Position numbers and translations under genes: made by a program. From JAVBSN01 sp031556525 (lineage in GTDB: Bacteria; Bacillota; Clostridia; Lachnospirales; Lachnospiraceae): a DNA stretch of 25,469 nucleotides. The DNA lies in NCBI GenBank assembly GCA_031556525.1, contig JAVBSS010000026.1:1-25469 (forward strand). Direction: 5' to 3'. A model generated the notes under the pieces. It was not told the origin of the DNA and ran no database searches. It was given only the letters and a program-made list of their open reading frames with translations. Positions 7,615-16,059 of the stretch are shown here, piece by piece; within the stretch, counting starts at the first letter, position 1, and every line of letters begins with the position of its first letter.

Positions 7615-7977
7615 ATGTCTGCAAAGTTAAAAGCAATGGAGGTAATTAAGTCTCTTATTGCAGCATATGTAGTAACGGGAATTGCACTAGCAATATTAGC
7701 ATTTCTAGTATATAAGATGGAACTTACAGAAAGCGTTGTAAATATAGCTATTGTTGCAATATACATAATTGCAAGTTTTTTAGGTGGGTTTATAACAGGA
7801 AAGAAAGTTAAGGAAAAGAAATTTGTATGGGGATTGTTATTAGGGGTATTATATATATTTATTATTTACCTCGTATCAACGATAATAAGTCAGGATTTTA
7901 ATTTGACATCGGCTAGTAGTATTACAGCATTCTTTTTATGCGTAGGTGGAGGTCTGTTAGGTGGAATGGTAAGCTAA
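7615..7977 (+). CDS. TIGR04086-like four-helix membrane protein
   Basis: This small integral membrane protein has 120 residues and four hydrophobic segments (about 15-34, 41-61, 70-90 and 98-119), with a lysine-rich cytoplasmic loop (GKKVKEKKFVWG) and glycine-rich helix contacts (LGGFITG, GGGLLGGMVS). Size, helix pattern and place next to the SCIFF gene match the TIGR04086 family, found beside SCIFF or YajC in Clostridia. Function is unknown; a role in export or immunity for the modified peptide is possible but unproven. The start is ATG 7615 with an ideal AAGGAGGTGAT site that is sequestered in a hairpin. SCIFF lies 68 bases downstream but has its own promoter. Confidence 0.8.
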   Translation: MSAKLKAMEVIKSLIAAYVVTGIALAILAFLVYKMELTESVVNIAIVAIYIIASFLGGFITGKKVKEKKFVWGLLLGVLYIFIIYLVSTIISQDFNLTSASSITAFFLCVGGGLLGGMVS

Positions 7978-7986
7978 AAAAAACAC

Positions 7987-8015
7987 TTTAAATGTAAGGA
8001 TTTATATGGTATAAT
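7987..8015 (+). promoter_or_regulatory. Promoter of the SCIFF precursor gene
   Basis: The -10 TATAAT (8010-8015) is perfect and is preceded by TGG, making it an extended -10. The -35 TTTAAA (7987-7992) lies at the ideal 17-base spacing. The predicted transcript start is near 8022, leaving a leader of about 24 bases that carries AAGGAGG (8032-8038). This gives the precursor its own strong expression, independent of the membrane-protein gene. Confidence 0.75.
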
Positions 8016-8045
8016 GCTTCGTGAAGTAATTAAGGAGGTAATATT

Positions 8046-8186
8046 ATGAAACATATAAAGACATTAACAAATAAGACTTTAAAAGATACTATGAAAAAAG
8101 GCGGTTGTGGTGAATGCCAAACTTCATGCCAATCAGCTTGTAAAACATCTTGCACAGTAGGAAACCAAAGCTGCGAGAACAAATAA
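8046..8186 (+). CDS. scfA: Six-cysteine peptide SCIFF (ranthipeptide precursor)
   Basis: This 46-residue peptide has six cysteines in its C-terminal half, at positions 21, 24, 28, 32, 36 and 43. The core ECQTSCQSACKTSCTVGNQ is the SCIFF (six cysteines in forty-five residues) signature of Clostridia, and the N-terminal MKHIKTL is the conserved leader. The radical SAM maturase encoded next installs thioether bridges from cysteine sulfur to non-alpha carbons of acceptor residues, giving a ranthipeptide. In the studied homologue CteA a Cys32-Thr37 bridge was reported; Cys32 and Thr37 are both present here in the same spacing. The start is ATG 8046 with AAGGAGG at 8032-8038, 7 bases away. A dedicated consensus-like promoter lies upstream and hairpins lie downstream, so the precursor should be made in excess over the maturase. 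Biological role in the cell is still poorly known. Confidence 0.97.
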   Translation: MKHIKTLTNKTLKDTMKKGGCGECQTSCQSACKTSCTVGNQSCENK

Positions 8187-8207
8187 TTATATACTTTTGT
8201 ATGATTA

Positions 8208-8239
8208 GAGGGGACCGCCTCGAGGGAGGTAGTCCCCTT
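8208..8239 (+). terminator. Attenuator-like hairpin after SCIFF
   Basis: Arms GGGGAC (8210-8215) and GTCCCC (8232-8237) extend by one A-U and one G-U pair outward. A second stem, CCTC 8218-8221 with GAGG 8226-8229, sits above an internal loop. It starts 21 bases after the SCIFF stop. The following tract (TTAATTATG) is only weakly U-rich, so termination is probably partial, letting some transcripts reach the maturase gene. Confidence 0.6.
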
Positions 8240-8251
8240 AATTATGTATAC

Positions 8252-8292
8252 TATTATTACTTAGCGAGGTGTTTTCGAGCTTAGTAATAATG
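8252..8292 (+). promoter_or_regulatory. Second hairpin in the leader of the SCIFF maturase gene
   Basis: The arms ATTATTACTTAGC (8253-8265) and GCTTAGTAATAAT (8279-8291) pair at 12 of 13 positions, with a further T-G pair at the base and a 13-base loop. It ends 18 bases before the maturase ribosome binding site (AAGGAG, 8311-8316). Its 3' arm contains TAATAATG (8285-8292). The same eight bases recur at 8318-8325, where they contain the maturase start codon, so the 5' arm could pair with either copy. Confidence 0.5.
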
Positions 8293-8322
8293 CATGCAGA
8301 GCATAGGATTAAGGAGCTAATA

Positions 8323-9690
8323 ATGATTCACCAATATAAAAATAATGGCTACAATATTGTTATGGATATATGTAGTGGTGCTATTCATGTAGTTGATGAT
8401 ATTGTGTATGATATTATTGAATTATATGAGAATAATAGCAAAGAAGAGATAATAGATAAGTTGGACAAATATCCAATGGAAGAAGTAAGTAATGGTTATG
8501 ATGAAGTTGAAGAACTTGCTAGTGATGGACAACTATTTACTGAAGATGTATATGAAGATTATATTATAGATTTTAAGAAGAGAAAAACAGTTGTTAAAGC
8601 ATTATGTTTACATATTGCTCATGATTGTAACTTGGCTTGCAGGTATTGTTTTGCAGGTGAGGGTGAATATCATGGCGATAGATCAATGATGAGCTTAGAG
8701 GTAGGTAAGAAGGCTATAGATTTCTTGATAGCTAATTCGGGTAGTAGAAGGAACCTTGAAGTAGATTTCTTTGGTGGAGAACCATTAATGAATTTCCAAG
8801 TAGTTAAAGATATAGTTGCCTATGGAAGAAGTTTAGAAGAGGAACATGATAAGAACTTTAGATTTACATTAACAACTAACGGAGTTCTTATTGATGATGA
8901 CGTTATAGAGTTTGCTAATAAAGAGATGGCAAATGTTGTATTAAGCGTTGATGGTAGACCAGAGGTTAATGATAGAATGCGACCTACACCTAACGGTAAG
9001 GGAAGCTATCAATATATAATGCCTAAGTTTGAGAAATTGGTTGAATCAAGAAATCAACAAAACTATTATGTAAGAGGTACATTTACACATAATAATCTTG
9101 ATTTTTCGGAAGACGTACTTCATCTAGCAGATATGGGTTACCAACAAATATCTGTAGAACCAGTAGTATCTCTACCAGAAGAACCTTATGCAATCAAAGA
9201 AGAAGATTTACCGAAATTATTAGATGAATATGATAAGCTTGCGAAGGAAATAATTAAGAGAGAGCAGGAAGGAAGAGGATTTAATTTCTTCCACTTTATG
9301 ATAGATTTAACAGGTGGTCCTTGTGTGTCTAAGCGACTTTCAGGATGTGGTTCAGGAACAGAGTATTTAGCAGTTACCCCTTGGGGAGATTTATATCCAT
9401 GTCACCAGTTTGTTGGATTAGATGAATTTCTTATGGGAAATGTAGATGAAGGTGTAACTAATACTAGTAGACAAGAAGAATTCAAACTATGTAATGTATA
9501 TGCAAAAGATAAATGTAAGAATTGCTTTGCTAGATTTTACTGTAGTGGAGGTTGTTCAGCTAATTCATATAAATTCCATGGCAACATACTTGATGCCTAT
9601 GATATAGGTTGTGAGTTACAGAAAAAGAGAATTGAATGTGCCATAATGATTAAAGCAGCTATGGCTGATTTAGAGGAGAAGGAGAAATAA
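8323..9690 (+). CDS. scfB: SCIFF peptide maturase, radical SAM/SPASM
   Basis: This radical SAM enzyme forms thioether cross-links in SCIFF. I set the start at ATG 8323, in frame inside a longer open frame from 8269, because AAGGAG sits at 8311-8316 with a 6-base spacer and the N-terminus MIHQYKNNGYNIVMD then matches the family. That gives 455 residues. Residues 1 to about 90 form the precursor-recognition-like region. The radical SAM cysteines are C102, C106 and C109 (CNLACRYC), followed by FFGGEP and TTNGV. The C-terminal SPASM/twitch part is rich in cysteines (SGCGSGTEYLAV, YPCHQF, CKNCFARFYCSGGC), which hold auxiliary 4Fe-4S clusters. It lies 136 bases after SCIFF, separated by two hairpins, and its stop is followed directly by the secDF start. 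Homologue CteB is the characterised member. Confidence 0.95.
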   Translation: MIHQYKNNGYNIVMDICSGAIHVVDDIVYDIIELYENNSKEEIIDKLDKYPMEEVSNGYDEVEELASDGQLFTEDVYEDYIIDFKKRKTVVKALCLHIAHDCNLACRYCFAGEGEYHGDRSMMSLEVGKKAIDFLIANSGSRRNLEVDFFGGEPLMNFQVVKDIVAYGRSLEEEHDKNFRFTLTTNGVLIDDDVIEFANKEMANVVLSVDGRPEVNDRMRPTPNGKGSYQYIMPKFEKLVESRNQQNYYVRGTFTHNNLDFSEDVLHLADMGYQQISVEPVVSLPEEPYAIKEEDLPKLLDEYDKLAKEIIKREQEGRGFNFFHFMIDLTGGPCVSKRLSGCGSGTEYLAVTPWGDLYPCHQFVGLDEFLMGNVDEGVTNTSRQEEFKLCNVYAKDKCKNCFARFYCSGGCSANSYKFHGNILDAYDIGCELQKKRIECAIMIKAAMADLEEKEK

Positions 9691-9691
9691 A

Positions 9692-11887
9692 ATGAAGAAA
9701 ACAAAGAGAAATGCCATTTTAATATTGCTAGTATTTATTCTTGCACTTGCAGCAGGAGCATACACAGCAATCTTTGGACTTGGAAAAACACATGCTGGTA
9801 GAGCAGGAAATATTAGTTTAGGACTTGACCTTGCAGGTGGTGTAAGTATTGTTTATGAAGTTGTTGATAAAGATGCAACATCAAAGGATATTGATGATAC
9901 AGCATACAAACTTCAAAAGCGTGTAGATACTTATAGTACAGAGGGAGAAGTATATAAGGATTCAACAGGAAGACGTATAAGTGTTGAGATTCCAGGGGTT
10001 GAGAATGCCCATGAAATATTAGAGGGATTAGGAGCAGCAGGAGCATTAGAGTTCTTAGATGAAGAAGGATATGAAGCATTTGTAAATGGTGAAGAATATA
10101 CACCACTTCTTACAGGTGCAGATGTTAGTGATGCTCAAGCGGGTGTAGATAACTCACAAAATGCTAGTAGTACTAGCAAATATATTGTACAGTTAGTATT
10201 TAAAGAAGAAGGTATTCAAAAGTTTTATGAAGCTACTTCTAATAACGTAGGAAAGAGAATATATATTATATATGATGGACAAGTACAAAGTGCGCCTAAC
10301 GTAAAACAAGCAATTAATTCTCAATCAGCACAGATTGATGGTATGGCAAGTTACGAAGAAGCAGATGCTCTAGCAACAACAGTAAGAATCGGAGCACTTC
10401 CGTTAGAGCTTAAAACACTTCAATCGAATATAGTTGGAGCTAAGCTTGGACAAGAAGCAGTAATGTCTACTCTAAAAGCTGGTTTAATTGGATTAATAGT
10501 AGTTTGTATAATGATGATTATTGTTTATTTAATGCCAGGTGTTGTAGCAACTTTAGCATTATCAGGATATGTAATAATTATGTTACTTGTATTGAATCTA
10601 TTTGATGTAACACTAACATTACCAGGTTTAGCAGGTATTGTACTTTCAATAGGTATGGCATTAGATGCAAATGTTATTATATATACTAGAATAAAAGAAG
10701 AAATAACAACTGGTAATTCAGTAGGATCAGCTATAGATACAGGTTTCCATAAAGCATTATCTGCCATAATAGATGGTAATGTAACTACTTTAATAGCATC
10801 AGGAGTACTATATCTTATGGGAACTGGTGGAGTTAAGGGATTTGCACAAACATTAGCAATAGGTATTGCGTTATCTATGTTTACTGCAATAACAGTTACT
10901 AAACATTTATTGAAAGCTTTCTATGAATTGGGCATTAAAGATGCCAAATTCTATGGTGGTGCTAAGCCTCCTAAGATTCGTAACTATGTTAAAATATCTA
11001 AGTATTGTTATGTAGCATCATTTATAGTTATTGCACTAGGAATTATATTCCTTCCAATTAATAAAAAGAATACAGGAAATATACTTAACTACAGTATAGA
11101 GTTCTTAGGTGGTTCTTCAATAAGTGCTACTTTTGATAAAGAATACACATTAGCAGAAGCAGAAGAAAGTATTAGACCAGTTATAGCTGATGCAGCAGGT
11201 GTTAGCGAAGCTGAAATACAGTTACAAAATGTACAAGGTTCAAATCAGATAGTAATTAAATTAGGTGTATTGGATGAAGCACAAAGTGAAATAGTTGAGA
11301 ATGCATTAAGAAGTAACTTTACTATTGAAGAATTCTCTATTGAAAATATTAGTGGTACAATAAGTGGAGAAATGAAGAAAGATGCCATATTAGCAGTTAC
11401 TATTGCAACTATATTAATGCTTATATATATAGCTATTAGATTTAAGGATGTTAAATTCGGAGCTAGTGCAGTTATAGCATTGTTACATGATGTTCTCGTT
11501 GTATTTACAGTATATTCAGTAGCAAGATTATCTGTAGGTAATACATTTATTGCATGTATGTTAACAATACTTGGATATTGTATTAATACTACAATTATTA
11601 TATTTGATAGATTTAGAGAAAACATGCAGATTATGAATGTTAAGAAGGTTGGCTATGAAGCAGTTGTAAATACGAGTATTAGTCAAACATTAACAAGAAC
11701 AATCTATACAACATTAACAACATTTATAATGGTATTTGCACTATTCATTATGGGTGTACCGTCTATTAAAGAATTTTCACTTGCATTGATGGTAGGTATT
11801 GTATGTGGAGCATATTCTTCAGTATGTATTACAGGACCATTATGGTTATTGTTAAAAACAAAATTAGTTAAAAAAGAAGATAAGTAA
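9692..11887 (+). CDS. secDF: Fused protein translocase subunit SecDF
   Basis: This accessory subunit of the Sec translocon uses the proton gradient to pull secreted proteins across the membrane. It has 731 residues: an N-terminal helix at about 8-28, the SecD hallmark LGLDLAGGV near 43-51, a periplasm-side P1 domain, and a first six-helix bundle containing GMALDANVIIYTRIKEE. A second half follows from about 435 with the SecF hallmark YSIEFLGGSS and a second bundle with TIIIFDRFREN. SecD and SecF are separate in many bacteria; the fusion is common in Firmicutes. The ATG lies one base after the maturase stop, and its ribosome binding site (GGAGAAGGAG) is inside the maturase gene, so the two are coupled. 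The synteny with SCIFF genes is known in Clostridia. A GGGGACA/TGTCCCC terminator follows. Confidence 0.95.
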   Translation: MKKTKRNAILILLVFILALAAGAYTAIFGLGKTHAGRAGNISLGLDLAGGVSIVYEVVDKDATSKDIDDTAYKLQKRVDTYSTEGEVYKDSTGRRISVEIPGVENAHEILEGLGAAGALEFLDEEGYEAFVNGEEYTPLLTGADVSDAQAGVDNSQNASSTSKYIVQLVFKEEGIQKFYEATSNNVGKRIYIIYDGQVQSAPNVKQAINSQSAQIDGMASYEEADALATTVRIGALPLELKTLQSNIVGAKLGQEAVMSTLKAGLIGLIVVCIMMIIVYLMPGVVATLALSGYVIIMLLVLNLFDVTLTLPGLAGIVLSIGMALDANVIIYTRIKEEITTGNSVGSAIDTGFHKALSAIIDGNVTTLIASGVLYLMGTGGVKGFAQTLAIGIALSMFTAITVTKHLLKAFYELGIKDAKFYGGAKPPKIRNYVKISKYCYVASFIVIALGIIFLPINKKNTGNILNYSIEFLGGSSISATFDKEYTLAEAEESIRPVIADAAGVSEAEIQLQNVQGSNQIVIKLGVLDEAQSEIVENALRSNFTIEEFSIENISGTISGEMKKDAILAVTIATILMLIYIAIRFKDVKFGASAVIALLHDVLVVFTVYSVARLSVGNTFIACMLTILGYCINTTIIIFDRFRENMQIMNVKKVGYEAVVNTSISQTLTRTIYTTLTTFIMVFALFIMGVPSIKEFSLALMVGIVCGAYSSVCITGPLWLLLKTKLVKKEDK

Positions 11888-11892
11888 ATATT

Positions 11893-11933
11893 ATGGGGAC
11901 AAAGGTATATGCCAATGTCCCCATTTCTTATTT
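11893..11933 (+). terminator. secDF terminator
   Basis: A perfect 9-bp stem, ATGGGGACA 11893-11901 with TGTCCCCAT 11916-11924, has a 14-base loop that can add two or three inner pairs. It is followed by TTCTTATTT. It begins 5 bases after the secDF stop and ends against the ribosome binding site (GAGGGA, 11934-11939) of recJ. Confidence 0.8.
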
Positions 11934-11944
11934 GAGGGAATAGT

Positions 11945-13720
11945 ATGACAGAGAGATGGATAATATATAATAAAAGCGCAGATTTTTATGGATTAGGTGA
12001 CAAGTATCATATAGATCCAGTTGTTGCAAGAGTAATAAGAAATAGAGATATTTTTGAGGATGGTATGGAAGAATATCTGTATCCTGAGATTGCGAAGTTG
12101 CATGCGCCATATATGATGAAAGATATAGATAAAGCTGTAGATATATTGGATCGCGATATTCAAGAATGTAATTCTATTAGAATAATATCCGATTATGATG
12201 CAGATGGAGTTATGTCCAATTATATATTATATAAAGGACTAGTTGAGTTAGGTGCAAAAGTAGATTATGACATTCCGGATAGAATACAAGATGGATATGG
12301 AATAAACGAAAATATGATTAAGAGGGCCTTTGATGAAGGCATTAATACAATATTAACTTGTGATAACGGTATATCAGCTATTTCTCAAATTAAATATGCA
12401 AAGGATTTGGGAATGACGGTAATTGTAACAGATCACCACGACATACCATATGAGATGGATGAAGATGGAAACAAGGTGTTTCAGAAAGTTAATGCGGATG
12501 CAGTGGTCAATCCTAAGCAGGAAGAATGTGACTATCCATTTAAAGAGTTGTGTGGCGCAGGAGTTGCCTACAAATTAATGGAGGCATTATATGCGGCGAA
12601 TGAACACGAACTTGGAGAGATACAAAAATATTTAGAATATGTTGCAATAGCTACGGTATGTGATGTAATGCCACTTGTTGGTGAGAATAGAGTATTTGTT
12701 AAAAATGGTCTGGAGAGATTGAATAACTGTACCAATATTGGTCTTAAAGCATTGATAGAAGCTAACGAATTATCAGATAAGAAATTAAGCACATATCATT
12801 TAGGCTTTGTAATAGGTCCATGTATAAATGCAACAGGAAGACTAAATAGTGCAAAATTAAGTCTTAAACTATTGCTTGAGACTGATGAGAAGGAAGCCAT
12901 TAACCAAGCCATTAATTTAAAAGAAATAAATGATAATCGTAAAGAAATGACTGTTGAGGCAACAGAAATTGCTATAAAACAAGTAGAAGAGAGCAATATG
13001 CTTGAAGAGAAAGTATTGGTAGTATATTTGCCTGATTGTCATGAAAGTCTTGCTGGAATTATAGCAGGAAGAATAAAAGAAAAATATTATAGACCAACTC
13101 TAGTAATTACTAAGGGTGAAGATAACTTAGTTAAAGGCTCGGGACGTTCTATAGAAGAATATAATATGTATGAAGAATTAACAGAATGTAAGAAGTTACT
13201 TGTAAAGTTTGGAGGACATCCACTTGCAGCAGGATTAACATTGTTTGAAAGTAATATTGATAGCCTAAGACAGAAACTTAATCTTAATTGTAAACTGTCA
13301 GATAATGATATTTTACCAAAATTGAAAATTGATGTAGCAATGCCAGTAGATTATATTTCAGAGAAATTTATTGAACAATTATCTGTATTAGAGCCATTTG
13401 GTAAAGGGAATGAAAAACCAGTATTTGCACATAGGAACCTGAAGGTAAATTCAGCAAAAATATTTGGGGTAAACAGAAATGTAATAAAACTTATTTTAGA
13501 GAGTGATGTTGGAACTTCAATAGAAGCAGTATATTTTAATCCAGAAGAATTTACTGATAGGATTACACAGTGGTTTGGATATGAAGAATGTGATAAAATG
13601 TTACATGGTTGGTTAAATAGTGTTAGGCTTAATGTTGCATATTATCCTACTATTAATACGTATAGGGACACAACTAATATTCAACTTACATTAATTAGCT
13701 ATGCAAAATATGAAGAATAG
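11945..13720 (+). CDS. recJ: Single-strand-specific 5'-3' exonuclease RecJ
   Basis: This DHH-family nuclease, 591 residues, degrades single-stranded DNA from the 5' end in recombination and mismatch or base-excision repair. Metal-binding motifs are visible: DYDADG with Asp83, Asp85 and Asp87, and the name-giving DHH at 163-165 (VIVTDHHDIP). The later CDNGISA, the INATGRLNSA motif and GGHPLAAGLTL of the DHHA1 domain (about residue 420) are all present. The C-terminal OB-like domain (EPFGKGNEKPVF onward) completes the fold. The start is ATG 11945 with GAGGGA at 11934-11939. It lies 57 bases after secDF, beyond a terminator. The 77-base gap to rel contains a good promoter, so recJ may be a separate transcript or depend on read-through. 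The length is typical of Firmicute RecJ. Confidence 0.93.
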   Translation: MTERWIIYNKSADFYGLGDKYHIDPVVARVIRNRDIFEDGMEEYLYPEIAKLHAPYMMKDIDKAVDILDRDIQECNSIRIISDYDADGVMSNYILYKGLVELGAKVDYDIPDRIQDGYGINENMIKRAFDEGINTILTCDNGISAISQIKYAKDLGMTVIVTDHHDIPYEMDEDGNKVFQKVNADAVVNPKQEECDYPFKELCGAGVAYKLMEALYAANEHELGEIQKYLEYVAIATVCDVMPLVGENRVFVKNGLERLNNCTNIGLKALIEANELSDKKLSTYHLGFVIGPCINATGRLNSAKLSLKLLLETDEKEAINQAINLKEINDNRKEMTVEATEIAIKQVEESNMLEEKVLVVYLPDCHESLAGIIAGRIKEKYYRPTLVITKGEDNLVKGSGRSIEEYNMYEELTECKKLLVKFGGHPLAAGLTLFESNIDSLRQKLNLNCKLSDNDILPKLKIDVAMPVDYISEKFIEQLSVLEPFGKGNEKPVFAHRNLKVNSAKIFGVNRNVIKLILESDVGTSIEAVYFNPEEFTDRITQWFGYEECDKMLHGWLNSVRLNVAYYPTINTYRDTTNIQLTLISYAKYEE

Positions 13721-13728
13721 TTCATATC

Positions 13729-13757
13729 TTGTGGTTTTAAGACGAATGTATTATAAT
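13729..13757 (+). promoter_or_regulatory. Promoter of the rel operon
   Basis: A perfect -10 TATAAT at 13752-13757 and a partial -35 TTGTGG at 13729-13734 are separated by 17 bases. The predicted start near 13764 gives a leader of about 34 bases before the rel ATG, with GGTGAG at 13788-13793 as ribosome binding site. This begins the long operon ending at the terminator 22143-22180. Confidence 0.6.
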
Positions 13758-13797
13758 ATAACACAATATATATTACTATAAGAAAAGTGGTGAGATT

Positions 13798-16059
13798 ATG
13801 GCGAATAACAAAATGGAAATAGAATTATCTAAACCAAAGGATTTTACTCCACCAGAGGAATTATATAAACAATTAATTGATCATATATTAACGTATCATC
13901 CATCTACAGACATCTCCATGATAGAAAAAGCATATTCTATAGCAAATGAAGCTCATAAAGGACAGATGAGAAAGTCTGGAGAACCATATATAATGCATCC
14001 ATTATGTGTGGCTATTTTGCTTGCAGAATTAGAACTTGATAAAGAGACTATCGTTGCAGGTATACTTCATGATGTAGTTGAAGATACAGTTATGACAATA
14101 GAAGAGATTTCAGAGGAGTTTTCACCAGAAATAGCTTTACTAGTAGATGGAGTTACAAAACTTACACAACTTAATCTTACACAAGATAAGATTGAGATTC
14201 AGGCAGAGAATCTAAGAAAGATGTTTCTTGCTATGGCTAAGGATATTAGAGTTATTCTTATTAAATTAGCAGATAGACTTCATAATCTTAGAACTCTACA
14301 ATATCAAAGTCCCGCAAAACAGATAGAAAAATCAAAAGAGACAATGGATATATATGCACCTCTTGCCCATAGACTTGGTATTAGTAAGATTAAGACAGAG
14401 TTGGATGATTTGTCATTGATGTATTTACAACATGATGTATATACTACGTTGAAGACAGAGATTGATGATCGTTTGGCTGAACGTGAAGAGATGATATGCG
14501 ATATAGTTGAGGAAGTAAAAGGCTATATAGATGAAGCTAATATAGAAGCAGAGATAGATGGAAGAGTTAAGCATTTATTCAGTATATATAAGAAGATGGT
14601 TAACCAGAATAAAACTATCGATCAAATATACGATATATTTGCAGTTAGAATCAAAGTCGAGACAGTAAGAGATTGTTATGCAGCACTTGGAATAATTCAT
14701 GAAATGTACAAGCCGATACCAGGACGTTTCAAGGATTATATTGCTATGCCTAAGCAAAATATGTATCAATCACTTCATACTACACTTATTGGTAAGACAG
14801 GAAAACCATTTGAAATACAAATACGTACCAATGATATGCATAGAACAGCAGAATATGGTATTGCTGCTCACTGGAAATACAAAGAAAATGCTCAAGGTGC
14901 TACAGGAAGAGAGAAGGAAGAAGCAAAACTTAGTTGGTTAAGACAGATATTAGAGTGGCAAAGAGATACAGAAGATAATAAGGAGTTTATGTCTTTTGTA
15001 AAGACTGATCTTGATTTGTTTGCGGAGCAAGTATATTGTTTTACGCCTGCAGGTGATGTTAAGAATCTTCCAAAGGGTTCTACACCTATAGATTTTGCAT
15101 ACTCTATTCATACCGCAGTTGGTAACAAGATGATTGGAGCAAGAGTTAACGGACGTCAAGTGCCAATAGAATATAAGTTACAAAATGGAGATAGAATAGA
15201 AGTTGTAACTTCACAGAATTCCAAAGGACCTAGTAGGGATTGGCTTAATATTGTACAGAGTACACAAGCAAAGACTAAGATTAATCAATGGTTTAAGCAA
15301 GAGTTCAAAGAGGATAATATCAATAGAGGTAAGGAATTAGTAAATAACTATTGTAAGACAAAGGGCTATACTCTATCAGATTATACAAAATCACAATATA
15401 TTGATAAAATATTGCAGAAATATAACTTTAGAGATTGGGATTCAGTGCTAGCAGCAGTAGGACATGGTGGACTCAAAGAAGGTCAAGTTATTAATAAACT
15501 AGTAGAAGAATATGACAAAGAACATAAGAAGGAAGTTACTAATGAAGAAGTATTAGAGCATCTTGGCGATGGTAATGATCATAAGAAGATAAATAAATCA
15601 TCAGGTGGCATAGTAGTTAAGGGTATAGATGATGTAGCTGTACGTTTTTCAAAATGTTGTTCACCAGTACCAGGCGATGAGATAATAGGATTCGTTACAA
15701 GAGGAAGAGGAATCTCTATTCATAGAACAGATTGTATAAATGTTATGAGCATGGATGAGATGGATAGAGCTAGATTGATGGATGCTGAGTGGCAAGAGAG
15801 ACCTCAAGAGAGCACAGCTGTATATTCTTCCGAAATAAAGATATATGCTACAGATAGAAGAGGAATATTATTTGATATAACTAAGATATTAACAGAAAAT
15901 AATATAGATATATCAGGTGTTAATTCTAGAACAAATAAGCAAGGCAAGGCAACAATAAGCGTTTCGTTTGAGATAAAGAGTGTTGACCAGCTTAATAAAA
16001 TGATTGCAAAATTAAGAAATGTTGAAAGTGTAATTGACATAGAGAGGACTAGTGCATAA
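13798..16059 (+). CDS. relA: Bifunctional (p)ppGpp synthetase/hydrolase Rel
   Basis: This long RelA/SpoT homologue of 753 residues controls the stringent response on stalled ribosomes. In order, it has an N-terminal HD hydrolase domain with His91-Asp92 in HDVVEDT, a synthetase domain with RFKDYIAMPKQNMYQSLHTT, and a TGS domain around 409-470 (YCFTPAGDVKNLPKGSTPID). A conserved-cysteine region has Cys620-Cys621 (CCSPVPGDEI), and a C-terminal ACT domain lies near 676-750. The intact HD and synthetase motifs indicate both hydrolysis and synthesis of ppGpp. The start is ATG 13798 with GGTGAG 4 bases upstream. The stop overlaps the start of the MBL-fold gene by one base (TAATG). Being first in an operon with hisS and aspS, it links amino-acid starvation signalling with tRNA charging enzymes. 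Confidence 0.96.
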   Translation: MANNKMEIELSKPKDFTPPEELYKQLIDHILTYHPSTDISMIEKAYSIANEAHKGQMRKSGEPYIMHPLCVAILLAELELDKETIVAGILHDVVEDTVMTIEEISEEFSPEIALLVDGVTKLTQLNLTQDKIEIQAENLRKMFLAMAKDIRVILIKLADRLHNLRTLQYQSPAKQIEKSKETMDIYAPLAHRLGISKIKTELDDLSLMYLQHDVYTTLKTEIDDRLAEREEMICDIVEEVKGYIDEANIEAEIDGRVKHLFSIYKKMVNQNKTIDQIYDIFAVRIKVETVRDCYAALGIIHEMYKPIPGRFKDYIAMPKQNMYQSLHTTLIGKTGKPFEIQIRTNDMHRTAEYGIAAHWKYKENAQGATGREKEEAKLSWLRQILEWQRDTEDNKEFMSFVKTDLDLFAEQVYCFTPAGDVKNLPKGSTPIDFAYSIHTAVGNKMIGARVNGRQVPIEYKLQNGDRIEVVTSQNSKGPSRDWLNIVQSTQAKTKINQWFKQEFKEDNINRGKELVNNYCKTKGYTLSDYTKSQYIDKILQKYNFRDWDSVLAAVGHGGLKEGQVINKLVEEYDKEHKKEVTNEEVLEHLGDGNDHKKINKSSGGIVVKGIDDVAVRFSKCCSPVPGDEIIGFVTRGRGISIHRTDCINVMSMDEMDRARLMDAEWQERPQESTAVYSSEIKIYATDRRGILFDITKILTENNIDISGVNSRTNKQGKATISVSFEIKSVDQLNKMIAKLRNVESVIDIERTSA

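Noticed and set aside
8269..8322. N-terminal extension of the SCIFF maturase from a GTG at 8269
   Set aside because: It has no properly spaced ribosome binding site, it lies in a hairpin, and the family N-terminus and a good AAGGAG site fit ATG 8323.
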